64,000 nt of DNA from CALBPI01 sp038533155 (GTDB taxonomy: Bacteria > Pseudomonadota > Gammaproteobacteria > Steroidobacterales > Woeseiaceae). Shown here one piece after another: positions 25,646 through 35,049 of this stretch. Where the stretch lies: NCBI GenBank assembly GCA_038533155.1, contig JBCAZH010000001.1, positions 62,001 through 126,000 of the forward strand, read 5' to 3'. The notes below the pieces were generated by a model, which was not told where the DNA came from, made no database searches, and was given only the letters and a program-made list of their open reading frames with translations. Position numbers and translations under genes: made by a program. Each line of letters opens with the position of its first letter. Position 1 is the stretch's first letter.

Positions 25646-26637
25646 TGCAACAGCGTACCGCGCATATCCCGGGCAAACTCATGTTGAGCGGCGAGTATGC
25701 CGTGCTCGATGGAGCGCCAGCGATTCTCGCGTGCGTTGATCCGATCGCGCGAGCGACCGGAGCGTTCGGCGGCCAGAGTGGCGGGCGGCTCTTAGTGCTT
25801 GCCGATCACGAATTGGAATTCGAATGGCGTTGGACGAAAGATCAACTGCACTGGTCAACGCCAACCCCACCGGCACTAGTCGACGCGATGCTGAGGGCAA
25901 TTCCCGACCGAAGCCTGCAGTCGCTGCGGGTGGATTCGCGCGAGCTGTTTGTCGGCAATCGTAAGCTGGGGCTAGGTTCGAGTGCTGCAGTCGCGGTTGC
26001 GATTGGTGCGGTGCTGGCGGGCGATCTGTCGAGCGAAACCGTTGCGCGCATTGACGGTGCGCACCGCTGCTTCCAAGGCGGCGTTGGGAGCGGCGCGGAC
26101 ATACACGCCGTGGCAACGGGCGGTGTCGTGCGCTTTCAACCGGATGAGAACACGGTCGCGCTAAGCCTACCGAGTGACTTGTTCATGCAGCCTGTGATCG
26201 CGCCGAGGTCGGTGTCGACACCGGACCGGATCGGTCGATATCGACTTTGGCAACAGTCGCCGTCGGCAGCGCCACTGTGCGAACGACTTTGTGCCCTGGC
26301 ACGGCAGGTCGCGGAAGACTGGATGAAAGCCAGCGCCAGCGAGATACTTAGCGGGATGCGTTCCTATCTCGGCATAATGAGCGAAGTATCAAAGACGGCT
26401 GAACTTGAATACTTGAGCGGCGGGCACGCGCAGTTGTTGGGCCCTGCGGAGCAGAGCGGCATCGTATACAAGCCTTGCGGCGCAGGCGGTGGGGACATCG
26501 GAATCGCGCTGGCAGACGATCCTGAAGCGTTGAATCGCTTCGGATCGGTCGCGCTGGAGATGGGATTTTCGGTGCCGGGTTGGCGCGTGGGCAGTGCAGG
26601 GCCGAGCGGGGATGGTGTGATGGGGGCGACAAGATGA
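25645..26637 (+). CDS. mvaK2: Phosphomevalonate kinase (GHMP family)
   Basis: A 330-residue GHMP kinase. It starts near IPGKLMLSGEYAVLDGAPAI, has the ATP loop GLGSSAAVAVAIGAVL, a YQ-like segment RCFQGGVGSGADIHAVATGG and the terminal GAGGGDIGIAL motif. PGKLxxxGEYAV is the pattern of bacterial phosphomevalonate kinases. Since mevalonate kinase and diphosphomevalonate decarboxylase are both accounted for by neighbours, the missing phosphorylation step fits this gene. It overlaps both neighbours by 1-4 bp. Confidence 0.85.
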   Translation: MQQRTAHIPGKLMLSGEYAVLDGAPAILACVDPIARATGAFGGQSGGRLLVLADHELEFEWRWTKDQLHWSTPTPPALVDAMLRAIPDRSLQSLRVDSRELFVGNRKLGLGSSAAVAVAIGAVLAGDLSSETVARIDGAHRCFQGGVGSGADIHAVATGGVVRFQPDENTVALSLPSDLFMQPVIAPRSVSTPDRIGRYRLWQQSPSAAPLCERLCALARQVAEDWMKASASEILSGMRSYLGIMSEVSKTAELEYLSGGHAQLLGPAEQSGIVYKPCGAGGGDIGIALADDPEALNRFGSVALEMGFSVPGWRVGSAGPSGDGVMGATR

Positions 26638-29447
26638 CATCGGTGTACAGCGGTTTTTACCGACTTGCGGTCAGCGAGCGATTATCGGCGCTGCATGAGG
26701 CCGGCGCGATTTCCACAACCGACTTTGCCGCTTTGTCGAGCGGCGACATCACGCTGGATCGCCACGTCGCCGAGCACTTGATCGAGAACGTGATCGGCGT
26801 GGCCGGACTGCCATTCGCTGTGGCTTTGAATTTCCGGATCAACGGAATCGACCGGTTAGTTCCGATGGTCGTCGAGGAGCCCTCGATCGTTGCTGCGCTT
26901 TCATCAGCGGCAAAGATCGCGCGTGCAGCCGGTGGGTTTCAGGTCGACAGCGATCCGGCGCTGATGATTGGCCAAGTCCAGCTGCTAGATTTGAACGACG
27001 CGCAGGCTGGCCTCGACGCCATCCGCGCGGCGCACGACGATATCCTTGAGGCGGCCAATGCGGTTCACCCAAATTTGACCGCACGCGGCGGTGGCGTCCG
27101 TGGTGTCGAGGCACATCTCCACCAGCGCCGCGACGAAGGCCATATGCTCATCGTTCATTTGTTGATCGATACCTGCGATGCGATGGGTGCCAATCTGATC
27201 AACACGATCTGTGAGCAAATTGCGCCGTTGCTCGGTCGAATCGCCGGTGGTCGACCGCACCTGCGAATTCTCTCGAATCTGGCAGATCGTGCTTTGGTCA
27301 GGGCGCGCATGCGGGTGCCTTTGAGCGCATTACATGCGGAACGTGAGCAAGCACAGGTTGTGCGAGACGGCATCGTCGCGGCCAATGAATTCGCGGAGCT
27401 CGACGTGCATCGAGCGACGACCCATAACAAGGGCGTGATGAACGGAATCGACGCGGTGGTTGTCGCAACCGGCAACGACTGGCGCGCGGTTGAGGCCAGT
27501 GCGCACGCGTACGCGGCCCGGGATGGCCAATACCGATCGCTGACGCGCTGGCAGGTCGATGCGGAGGGTGACCTTGTTGGAATGCTGGAACTACCGATCA
27601 AACTCGGCATCGTGGGCGGCTCAGTGCGCGTGAACCCGGTGGCGCAACTCAGCCTGCGGTTAGCGGGCATCGAGTCTGCACGAGAACTGGATGAAATCGC
27701 CTGCGCGGTTGGACTGGCGCAAAATTTCTCCGCGATCAAAGCTCTGGCAACCGACGGTATTCAGCGCGGTCATATGGCGTTGCACGCGCGCAGTGTCGCG
27801 ATCCAAGCGGGTGCACGCGACCACGAAGTGGATGCCGTGGTTGCGGACATGGTCTCGGAAGGCGTGGTCAAAACTTGGCGCGCGCGTGAGCTGTTGGATG
27901 TCATGCGGGCAAGCAGTCCTGCGGCCGCGCCGCGATCACGACTAGGATCTGTGAGCAGCGCTGCGAAGATCATTCTCGCGGGTGAACACGCGGTCGTATA
28001 CGGTCGCCGCGCGTTGGGTTTACCGATGCCCCGCGCTCTGCGCGCAGAAATCTATGCATCGAGTGAACCACTCACGATCGATGTTCCCGATTGGCAACTC
28101 CGATTCGATGCCGCTGACGACTCTGATCTTCGCAGCCCGCTGGGGATGCTCGTGGAGACGATCAATCGGCAGTTGGAACTGCCGCCGGCGCAAGGACATA
28201 TCGAGGTGTTCTCGCAGATTCCGTTCGCTGCAGGGTTGGGCGGGTCCGCTGCCCTTGCGGTTGTGTTGATTCGCGCATTGCTGAAGATTGCCAAACGCGA
28301 CCTCAGTGATGATGAAGTCAATCGTGCGGCTTTTGAATGTGAAAAACTGGCGCACGGGACACCTTCCGGTGTGGACAACACGCTGTCGACTTTCGCCAAA
28401 CCATTGTTATTTGCACCCGCTGCCGAGCAGCGATGGCGCGATCTAAAAATCGCACAACCGCTACAGTTGGTGATTGCGTTCAGTGGGGTCAAAGGTGTGA
28501 CGTCCGAACTTGTCGCGCGGGTAGCTGAGCGGCGTGAGCGTCAACCTGGGGTGTTCGATCAGTTGTTTGACCAAATCGACCTTCAGGTGGATCGCTGCTT
28601 GGATGCTTTGGCAAACGGCGATAGCCAAGCGCTCGGCGATGCCTTGAACGTGAATCAGGGACTACTGAACGCGCTGGGCGTCAGTCATCCGAAGCTTGAG
28701 CAGATGTTGAGCGTGGCGCGTGAGGCTGGCGCACTCGGTGCGAAACTCACCGGTGCCGGCGGTGGTGGATCCGTCGTAGCGGTCTGCACACCGGAGACGT
28801 CATCGGCTGTTGCGGAAGCATTGCGTAAGGCGCGGTTTGAGGCGCGTGTTATCGATATCCCAGCAACCCAGAACCCGGATTCGGTCGTGTCATTCGAGGG
28901 TGAAGAACTCATCTTAGTGGATGCGAACGATGAACCCGTTGGCTACTTGAGCAAGGCCGACGCACACAATGGTCAGGGCACCCTCCACCGCGCTTTCTCG
29001 CTGTTTGTGTTTAACGATGAGGGTGAGTTGCTGCTGCAGCAGCGGTCCCATGACAAACGACTCTGGGGTGGCTACTGGTCGAACAGTTGTTGCTCGCATC
29101 CGCGGCGTGGCGAGACGATGGACATAGCGGTTCACCGTCGGTTGGAGCAGGAACTAGGGTGCGACGCAGAACTCGAGTTTCTGTACAAGTTTGAATACCA
29201 AGCGCAGTTCGGCGATCTCGGCAGTGAACACGAATTGTGCTCGGTTTACGTCGGCCGTTTGACCGGATCCGTTCGCCCCAACAAGACGGAGGTGGCCGAT
29301 TGGCGTTTCGTCTCTCCGGAAGCGGTCGATGCGATGATCGCCAACGCGCCCGACACGCTGACGCCGTGGTTCAAAATGGAATGGCAGAAACTCCGAGAGA
29401 GCTTCGGCGATCGACTGCGCGAGCTCGCGACGCCGGTTCAGGCCTGA
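26634..29447 (+). CDS. Trifunctional fusion: HMG-CoA reductase, mevalonate kinase, type I IPP isomerase
   Basis: A single 937-residue frame. Residues 1-428 are a class II HMG-CoA reductase: ENVIG (51-55), the catalytic Glu in VVEEPSI (81-82), Lys266 in THNKGVMNG, Asp282 in ATGNDW and His384 in HMALHAR. Residues 439-735 are mevalonate kinase: AAKIILAGEHAVVYGRRAL, AGLGGSAALAVV, HGTPSGVDN and KLTGAGGGGSVVAV. Residues 755-937 are type I isopentenyl diphosphate isomerase of the Nudix fold: catalytic Cys820 in WSNSCCSHP and Glu867 in SEHELCSV. All catalytic residues appear intact. A short linker rich in Ala/Pro/Ser (about 427-438) separates the first two domains. The start at 26634 overlaps the phosphomevalonate kinase stop (ATGA). 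The protein supplies steps 2, 3 and 6 of the pathway. Confidence 0.93.
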   Translation: MTSVYSGFYRLAVSERLSALHEAGAISTTDFAALSSGDITLDRHVAEHLIENVIGVAGLPFAVALNFRINGIDRLVPMVVEEPSIVAALSSAAKIARAAGGFQVDSDPALMIGQVQLLDLNDAQAGLDAIRAAHDDILEAANAVHPNLTARGGGVRGVEAHLHQRRDEGHMLIVHLLIDTCDAMGANLINTICEQIAPLLGRIAGGRPHLRILSNLADRALVRARMRVPLSALHAEREQAQVVRDGIVAANEFAELDVHRATTHNKGVMNGIDAVVVATGNDWRAVEASAHAYAARDGQYRSLTRWQVDAEGDLVGMLELPIKLGIVGGSVRVNPVAQLSLRLAGIESARELDEIACAVGLAQNFSAIKALATDGIQRGHMALHARSVAIQAGARDHEVDAVVADMVSEGVVKTWRARELLDVMRASSPAAAPRSRLGSVSSAAKIILAGEHAVVYGRRALGLPMPRALRAEIYASSEPLTIDVPDWQLRFDAADDSDLRSPLGMLVETINRQLELPPAQGHIEVFSQIPFAAGLGGSAALAVVLIRALLKIAKRDLSDDEVNRAAFECEKLAHGTPSGVDNTLSTFAKPLLFAPAAEQRWRDLKIAQPLQLVIAFSGVKGVTSELVARVAERRERQPGVFDQLFDQIDLQVDRCLDALANGDSQALGDALNVNQGLLNALGVSHPKLEQMLSVAREAGALGAKLTGAGGGGSVVAVCTPETSSAVAEALRKARFEARVIDIPATQNPDSVVSFEGEELILVDANDEPVGYLSKADAHNGQGTLHRAFSLFVFNDEGELLLQQRSHDKRLWGGYWSNSCCSHPRRGETMDIAVHRRLEQELGCDAELEFLYKFEYQAQFGDLGSEHELCSVYVGRLTGSVRPNKTEVADWRFVSPEAVDAMIANAPDTLTPWFKMEWQKLRESFGDRLRELATPVQA

Positions 29448-30901
29448 AACCGGTAATACTCGATACCGATGTCCTGGAACCTGTGGTCGGTTTGGTCGCC
29501 GACCGCGCTGATCACGAATTCATCGTTGTGCGAAGCCGCCAAATCTCGGACCCGCCGGCCATCGTGTAGTGCCTCGTACTGCGCTTGTGTCAGATCAATC
29601 GGACCTTCCAGTGCGGCGCTGAACCCAATGCGTGCGGTTGCATCGCGCCAACCATCGCACACGTACATCGGAATGACCTCTGCGGCATCGCCGCTGCCAT
29701 AACCTAACGTCAGGATCTCCTGGCCTGTCAGATCCAAGTCGTACGCGAGTGCTTCTTCGAACCCGGCGGCCATCCACGCCGGCAGCGCGGCCGTGTAGAG
29801 GTTGCCGAGGTCGCGCATGCACTCGCTACCGAGATTCAGCTTGTCCGGAACCATCGCAACGTAGCTTGGATGTTTGCGCAGCAAACGTGCGAGCGCCATG
29901 GTGAGTGGCATGGTCTCTTCGTTCAGTCGTTCTGGATGGGCGAGTGCTGCAACATCATGCAGCGCGGTCAACTCGGCGATCAGCGCGGCGACGTCGATGT
30001 CGCTGCCCTGCGCGAGCTCTGCGAGGGTCGCGTGATGCGATGCGTCGCCCATGGCGAGTGCCCAAAGCCAAGCGACTGCGAGGCCGTTTTCGGGCATACG
30101 CCGGTAAGGACGGTGCATGAAAATGTGTTGCACCTTCTGAAGATGGTCTGCAGCGTTGATGTTCCGACGTTGGTACATGTCCGCGAGTGCGTGCAGAGTC
30201 TCGTCGATGTAACAGGTCGTTGAGTACTTGCCATTGAAGACAGGGAAGTCTTGAACCTGATGCGTTTCGCTGCGGTCTTGATTGCAAAAGCGCAGCATCG
30301 GCTTGCGAAAATCCATAATCCGATAGTCGGAAGCGCTGCCGCTATTCTTCAAATCAACGGTGGCCAACTTTGGATTCTCTTCGAGCAGCATCGCAACTGC
30401 GCCGGCACCCTGGGTTGGCTCGCCGCTACTGCCCCGTTGGTACTCAGCGATATCGGCGCATACCACAATGGCCTGGCTGCCTTGACCGTCGAACGCGAGC
30501 GCACGTAGCGCACTTTTCATCGCGTAAACGCCACCGAGGCACGCGTGTTTGAATTCCGGGACTTCGCAAGCACGGGATAGTGGTGCACGGCCCTCTGCAA
30601 CCAGCGCAGAGTCGACCATACCCTTGACGATAACGGCGCCGGCCGAATTGTCGAGACTCGATTCGGTGCCAAGACCAAGAAAACGAACCTGTTGCGGGTC
30701 GATGTCGTATTGACGAATGAGGCGCAGAACGGCCGTAGCAGCCATCGTATACATGCTGTGCTGCTGGCCCCGCATACGAAAACTGTGCCCGACAACTTCT
30801 CGCATCTTGGGCCATTGTTGGCCGGTCCATTCGCACCATTGTTCGAGCTGCACGCGATAGGGCGGCACGTAGGCGGCGAGACCACTGATTCCGATGTTCA
30901 T
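29438..30901 (-). CDS. mvaS: Hydroxymethylglutaryl-CoA synthase
   Basis: A thiolase-fold enzyme of 487 residues condensing acetyl-CoA with acetoacetyl-CoA. The nucleophile Cys121 lies in EFKHACLGGVYAM, matching the family's E-x-K-x-A-C pattern. GTESSLDNSAGA and IFMHRPYRRMPE with a likely catalytic histidine follow. It is longer than Gram-positive MvaS (about 390). The gene is convergent with the trifunctional gene and overlaps its end by 10 bp, so it must be transcribed from its own promoter in 30902-31054. Confidence 0.9.
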   Translation of the reverse strand: MNIGISGLAAYVPPYRVQLEQWCEWTGQQWPKMREVVGHSFRMRGQQHSMYTMAATAVLRLIRQYDIDPQQVRFLGLGTESSLDNSAGAVIVKGMVDSALVAEGRAPLSRACEVPEFKHACLGGVYAMKSALRALAFDGQGSQAIVVCADIAEYQRGSSGEPTQGAGAVAMLLEENPKLATVDLKNSGSASDYRIMDFRKPMLRFCNQDRSETHQVQDFPVFNGKYSTTCYIDETLHALADMYQRRNINAADHLQKVQHIFMHRPYRRMPENGLAVAWLWALAMGDASHHATLAELAQGSDIDVAALIAELTALHDVAALAHPERLNEETMPLTMALARLLRKHPSYVAMVPDKLNLGSECMRDLGNLYTAALPAWMAAGFEEALAYDLDLTGQEILTLGYGSGDAAEVIPMYVCDGWRDATARIGFSAALEGPIDLTQAQYEALHDGRRVRDLAASHNDEFVISAVGDQTDHRFQDIGIEYYRFQA

Positions 30902-31054
30902 ATTTTCTTGTTACCGCGAGTCGTTATTGACAGCGGGAATCGGGAGCACAGCCATGCTCCATCACACCGGGCAGCGCGGCTCTGCCGAAAGGGTGATGTT
31001 TCTTTCCCCAAATTTCATTGTAGGCCGATGTCCGCACGCTCTCAAGCGCAATTG

Positions 31055-32449
31055 TCAATATGTAATGACAATGTAAATCAGCACGCCGAGGAGCAAAAAG
31101 AAAAACGAGGCAATATATCCGACGTTTAAAATCAAGAACTTAGGGATTGTCGCCCAGTGGGGTTGTTGATAAACCCGACGCATCGCTCGGTACAAGTAAA
31201 GCCAGATGTACACTCCCACCAGCACGCCGATCACGGCCATGGCCGCATCCGGAACGCCCAAAAGCGTGGCGCAGTAGCCAAGAACCATCAACAATGCCCA
31301 GCCTAGGAACGTGAACGCATGGTAGTGAATCAGGAATAAAAGGTGCTCGACGTAGTAGCGCCTTGACCGCGGATACAGCAGGGTCATGAGCAACGCCATC
31401 AGGGGCAGCAACATCAACGCGGCGACCGGGGCGGACTGCTGCATCCGCTCGAAGAGCTTCTCGCCGCGGGTGGCGATGAGGTCTTCACAGACTGCCTGCT
31501 GGTGCTCGGGCGTCAGGAACCTCTGTAGCAGTGGGATTCCAAGATCCAAGTTCATATCGCAATCGCCGGAGCCATTCTCTCGTGAATCAAACGAGATGCC
31601 CACGTTCACAAAGTCGTCATCCTCGTTGTCGGCAGCGTCTCCCGCTTGATCCACCGCTTCGGAGTCTGAGTCATCCGCGTCCTCGGCGGACTCGGCTTCA
31701 TTCGAACTGTCTTCGCCTCGCAGGCGGGCGCTTTGCTGCCTCAGCTGCTCCGCAGTCTGTGGATTTTCGCCCTCGATGCGATCCGCTGCAGCGTCAAGCT
31801 CAGCCGCGGCCTGTTCGGCGTCCGCTCCCTCAAAATCGACGTTGGCGGCATTGGTCAGTTGAACAATCAAAAAGAACAGAAAACTTAAGACGAGATAAGT
31901 TCTGAAAGGCGGTACATACCGCACCCGCCGGCCGCGTAAATACTCAGAGGTTAGGAAGCCTGGTTTTAACAGCAACGGTCGAAAAGACCGCCAGAGCCGA
32001 GAATCCCAGTCGAACAACTCGTCGAAGCCGTCCTTTAAGACTTCGCGCAGCGTGATGACTCGGTCGCGATTCCGCTGACCGCAATTCCAGCAGTATTGAC
32101 CGTCTAATGTCACGCCGCAGTTGAGGCAGGCGGTCGTCTCCTGACCGGCGAGCGTGCGCACGGACCGGTTGGCGTCGAGATCGTTGCCGAATAGCTCGCG
32201 ACCTTCGCGTCGCATCGGGTCGGCGTGCTCCAATAAGTACGTGTCCAGCGCTTGCTGGTCTCGCATCAGATATTGAACGGTGAAGACGAGCGTGCCGTCG
32301 TCTTCGGAGGTCGCGTTGAATCGCTGCGCTTCGATAAACCCGGGCAGCTCCAGCATGCGCTGCACATGGCCGGGCAGCCAGCCGGACATCTCAGCCTCTC
32401 GGGTCGCTGGGACCCGGAGGCTGACTTCATAAACGACCTGCGGGTTCAG
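31055..32449 (-). CDS. DUF4286 / zinc-ribbon / DUF3667 membrane protein, likely CTG start
   Basis: A protein of about 464 residues. The N-terminal ~90 residues resemble DUF4286 (GHVQRMLELPGFIEAQRF, then MRDQQALDTYLLEHADPMR). Next comes a zinc ribbon with two CXXC pairs (CLNCGVTLDGQYCWNCGQ), then a DUF3667-like region with four or five TM segments, interrupted by an acidic Ala/Glu/Asp-rich loop. The first ATG (32389) cuts through the first DUF4286 strand. The in-frame sequence upstream still reads VVYEVSLRVPATREAE and offers only a CTG at 32449, preceded by GAGG at a good distance and 2 bp past the fadE stop. I therefore place the start at the CTG, with 32389 as the alternative. Function unknown. 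Confidence 0.72.
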   Translation of the reverse strand: MNPQVVYEVSLRVPATREAEMSGWLPGHVQRMLELPGFIEAQRFNATSEDDGTLVFTVQYLMRDQQALDTYLLEHADPMRREGRELFGNDLDANRSVRTLAGQETTACLNCGVTLDGQYCWNCGQRNRDRVITLREVLKDGFDELFDWDSRLWRSFRPLLLKPGFLTSEYLRGRRVRYVPPFRTYLVLSFLFFLIVQLTNAANVDFEGADAEQAAAELDAAADRIEGENPQTAEQLRQQSARLRGEDSSNEAESAEDADDSDSEAVDQAGDAADNEDDDFVNVGISFDSRENGSGDCDMNLDLGIPLLQRFLTPEHQQAVCEDLIATRGEKLFERMQQSAPVAALMLLPLMALLMTLLYPRSRRYYVEHLLFLIHYHAFTFLGWALLMVLGYCATLLGVPDAAMAVIGVLVGVYIWLYLYRAMRRVYQQPHWATIPKFLILNVGYIASFFFLLLGVLIYIVITY

Positions 32450-32451
32450 TC

Positions 32452-35022
32452 TCAGGCCTCTTCGGTTTTCGACTTAGCCGTCGATTTCTTGGTCACCCGT
32501 TTTTTCGCCGGCGTCTTTTTTGTCGAGGCTTTTTTCGCGGTTTTCTTTTTGGTCGCTTTTTTGCGTGGGGTTTTCGATGCAGTGCCACCTCGACCAATCT
32601 CGTCTGGAGCAAAGTCGTCAACCGCGATCAACTCGGCAACCGCTTCGTGATAACGCATGAGCTGTTCACCCTCTTCCGGCAGCAGCAGCCCCTTATCGAG
32701 CGCTTCTTCTACTTGGTGGGGTAGGTACTCCGCGACCAGTTCCCCTGCCTTCGACGCGTCTCGCAGGCGCCGCTCCAGCGGTTCGATCAGAATCGATTGC
32801 TCCAACGCCGCCTGCAGCATCCCCAACGCGTTGGTTGGCTGTTGCTCGCGATACACCTGAGCGCAGAGTCGGTCCCTTGCTTGAGTCGGGTTGATCATCA
32901 GCTCGACGATGTCCTTGCCAATTCGGTCGGACGGGGCAGAGTAAGTGCGACCGCGCGGGAATATGAGCGCGCGCAGGAGCCAGGCCACGGGACGGTTCGG
33001 GAAGTTCTGCAGGAATTTGTGCAGTTGCTCCTGTGCTTCGTACATCAACGTGCGCACCGACCATTCGACGAGCGGCAGATCCTGCGGTTGACGGCCTTGG
33101 TTCTCGTAGTGCTTGAGCACACAGCTTGCGAGGTAGATGTAGCTGAAGACATCGCCCAAGCGTGCCGACAGGCGTTCCTTGATCTTCAGTTTGCCGCCGA
33201 GCGTTAGCATCGCGAAATCAGCGGTCAGTGCGAACGCGGCACTGTAGCGATTGATGTTCTGGTAGTAACGCTGAGTCGGGCCGTGCAGCGGCACTTCGCT
33301 GAACTTCGCGTGCGTGAGTGCCATGACGAAGGATCGCGCTGCATTGCTGATGGCATAGCCGATATGGCCGAACAACGCTTTATCGAATTCGATCAGCCCT
33401 CGTTCTTCGTCGGCATCTTGCGCCGCGTGCAGCTCGCGCAGGACAAACGGATGACAGCGAATGGCGCCTTGACCGAAGATGATCAACGAGCGAGTCAGGA
33501 TGTTCGCACCCTCAACAGTGACACCGATCGGCACGGCCATGTAACCACGCCCAAGGTAGTTCTTCGGCCCCATCATGACGCCTTTACCGCCTTGAACGTC
33601 CATACCGTCATTCGCGACTTTTCGGCCGAGTTCGGTGCAGTGGTATTTCAGGATCGCCGACGGTACCGCGGGCTTCTCACCTTCGGTGATAGCGCCTGAC
33701 GTGATGTCCACACCGGCGTTCATGATGTAGGTATGCCCTGCCATACGGGAAATCGCCTCGCCGACACCTTCGAACATGCCGATTGGCATGTTGAACTGTT
33801 TGCGGATCCGCGCGTAAGCACCTGTGGCGAAAGTGGCAGCTTGCCCACCTCCCGCACCGCTGGATGGCAACGTGATGGCGCGGCCAACCGACAACAGCTC
33901 CACCAGCATCTTCCAGCCTTTGCCAGCCATTTCTGGGCCGCCAATGATGTAGTCGAGTGGCACGAACACGTCTTTGCCGCTGGTGGGTCCGTTCTGGAAC
34001 GGAACGTTCAGCGGGTTGTGGCGACGACCGTGCAGGACGCCCGGTGTTTTGGTGGGAATCAATGCGGCGGTGATGCCGTATTCCTTGTCTTCGCCGATCA
34101 AGCCATCTGGATCATACAGTTTGAACGCAAGCCCCAACACCGTCGCGATGGGCGCCAATGTGATGTAGCGCTTGTTCCAGTTGAGCTTGATGCCGACGAT
34201 TTCTTCGCCTTCCCATTCGCCTTTGCACACGACACCAGAGTCAATAATCGACGCGGCGTCGGAACCTGCTTGCGGCGACGTCAGTGCAAAACAGGGAATC
34301 TCGTCGCCCGATGCGAGGCCAGGCAAGTAGCGTTGTTTTTGTTCGTCGGTCCCGTAGTGCAGTAACAGCTCCGCTGGACCGAGCGAATTGGGTACCCCGA
34401 TCGTAGAGGCGGCCACGGTGCTGCGTGTCGACAGTTTCTTCAAGATTTGTGCGTTGGCATACGGTGAGAATTCCAGTCCGCCGTAAGCCTTCGGAATAAT
34501 CATCGCGAAGAATCTGTGCTGCTTAATGAAATCCCAGATGTGTGGCGGCATGTCGCCAAGCTCATGGCCGATTTCCCACTCGTCGAGCATTCGGCATAGC
34601 TCTTCGGTGGGGCCGTCGAAGAACGCTTGTTCCTCCTCGGTCATTCGAGGCGGAGGCATCGACATCAATCGGTCCCACTTGGGCAGGCCGCTAAACAGCT
34701 CACCGTCCCACCAGACACTGCCGGCTTCGAGAGCTTCGCGTTCGGTGTCAGACATCGATGGCAACATCGTCTTGTAGACCTTCAGCATCCGCGCGGTCAC
34801 CTGCTCGCGCCTGAGGTCGTCAAAGTTCAGCAGCACCATGCCGCCGACAATCAGCAGCAAGATCAGCTTGATGAAGCCAGGCGCACCGCTGAATAGCGTC
34901 AATGCGATGACGCCGGCCGCGCTGGCAATGGTTGCCGTACGGAGATCCGCACGTTTGTAGGCGAGCGTCAGCGCGCCGCCGAAAATGAGTACGAACCAGA
35001 ACAGTCCACTAATGAAACCCAT
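32452..35022 (-). CDS. fadE: Membrane-associated acyl-CoA dehydrogenase FadE with lysine-rich tail
   Basis: An 856-residue protein of the FadE/YafH family, the FAD enzyme catalysing the first oxidation of fatty acid beta-oxidation. Two hydrophobic segments at the N-terminus (about 5-65) anchor it. The catalytic core has CFALTSPQAGSDAAS, the GPTSGKDVFVPLDYIIGG region and PSSGAGGGQAATFATGAYA. A DUF1974-type C-terminal domain follows. E. coli FadE is 814 residues; here about 40 extra residues form a lysine/alanine/threonine repeat tail (KKATKKKTAKK, TKKTPAKKR) ending SKTEEA, reminiscent of histone-H1-like tails. The role of the tail is unknown. Confidence 0.94.
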   Translation of the reverse strand: MGFISGLFWFVLIFGGALTLAYKRADLRTATIASAAGVIALTLFSGAPGFIKLILLLIVGGMVLLNFDDLRREQVTARMLKVYKTMLPSMSDTEREALEAGSVWWDGELFSGLPKWDRLMSMPPPRMTEEEQAFFDGPTEELCRMLDEWEIGHELGDMPPHIWDFIKQHRFFAMIIPKAYGGLEFSPYANAQILKKLSTRSTVAASTIGVPNSLGPAELLLHYGTDEQKQRYLPGLASGDEIPCFALTSPQAGSDAASIIDSGVVCKGEWEGEEIVGIKLNWNKRYITLAPIATVLGLAFKLYDPDGLIGEDKEYGITAALIPTKTPGVLHGRRHNPLNVPFQNGPTSGKDVFVPLDYIIGGPEMAGKGWKMLVELLSVGRAITLPSSGAGGGQAATFATGAYARIRKQFNMPIGMFEGVGEAISRMAGHTYIMNAGVDITSGAITEGEKPAVPSAILKYHCTELGRKVANDGMDVQGGKGVMMGPKNYLGRGYMAVPIGVTVEGANILTRSLIIFGQGAIRCHPFVLRELHAAQDADEERGLIEFDKALFGHIGYAISNAARSFVMALTHAKFSEVPLHGPTQRYYQNINRYSAAFALTADFAMLTLGGKLKIKERLSARLGDVFSYIYLASCVLKHYENQGRQPQDLPLVEWSVRTLMYEAQEQLHKFLQNFPNRPVAWLLRALIFPRGRTYSAPSDRIGKDIVELMINPTQARDRLCAQVYREQQPTNALGMLQAALEQSILIEPLERRLRDASKAGELVAEYLPHQVEEALDKGLLLPEEGEQLMRYHEAVAELIAVDDFAPDEIGRGGTASKTPRKKATKKKTAKKASTKKTPAKKRVTKKSTAKSKTEEA

Positions 35023-35049
35023 AGTGACGTGCCTCCGTGATCTAAAGGT

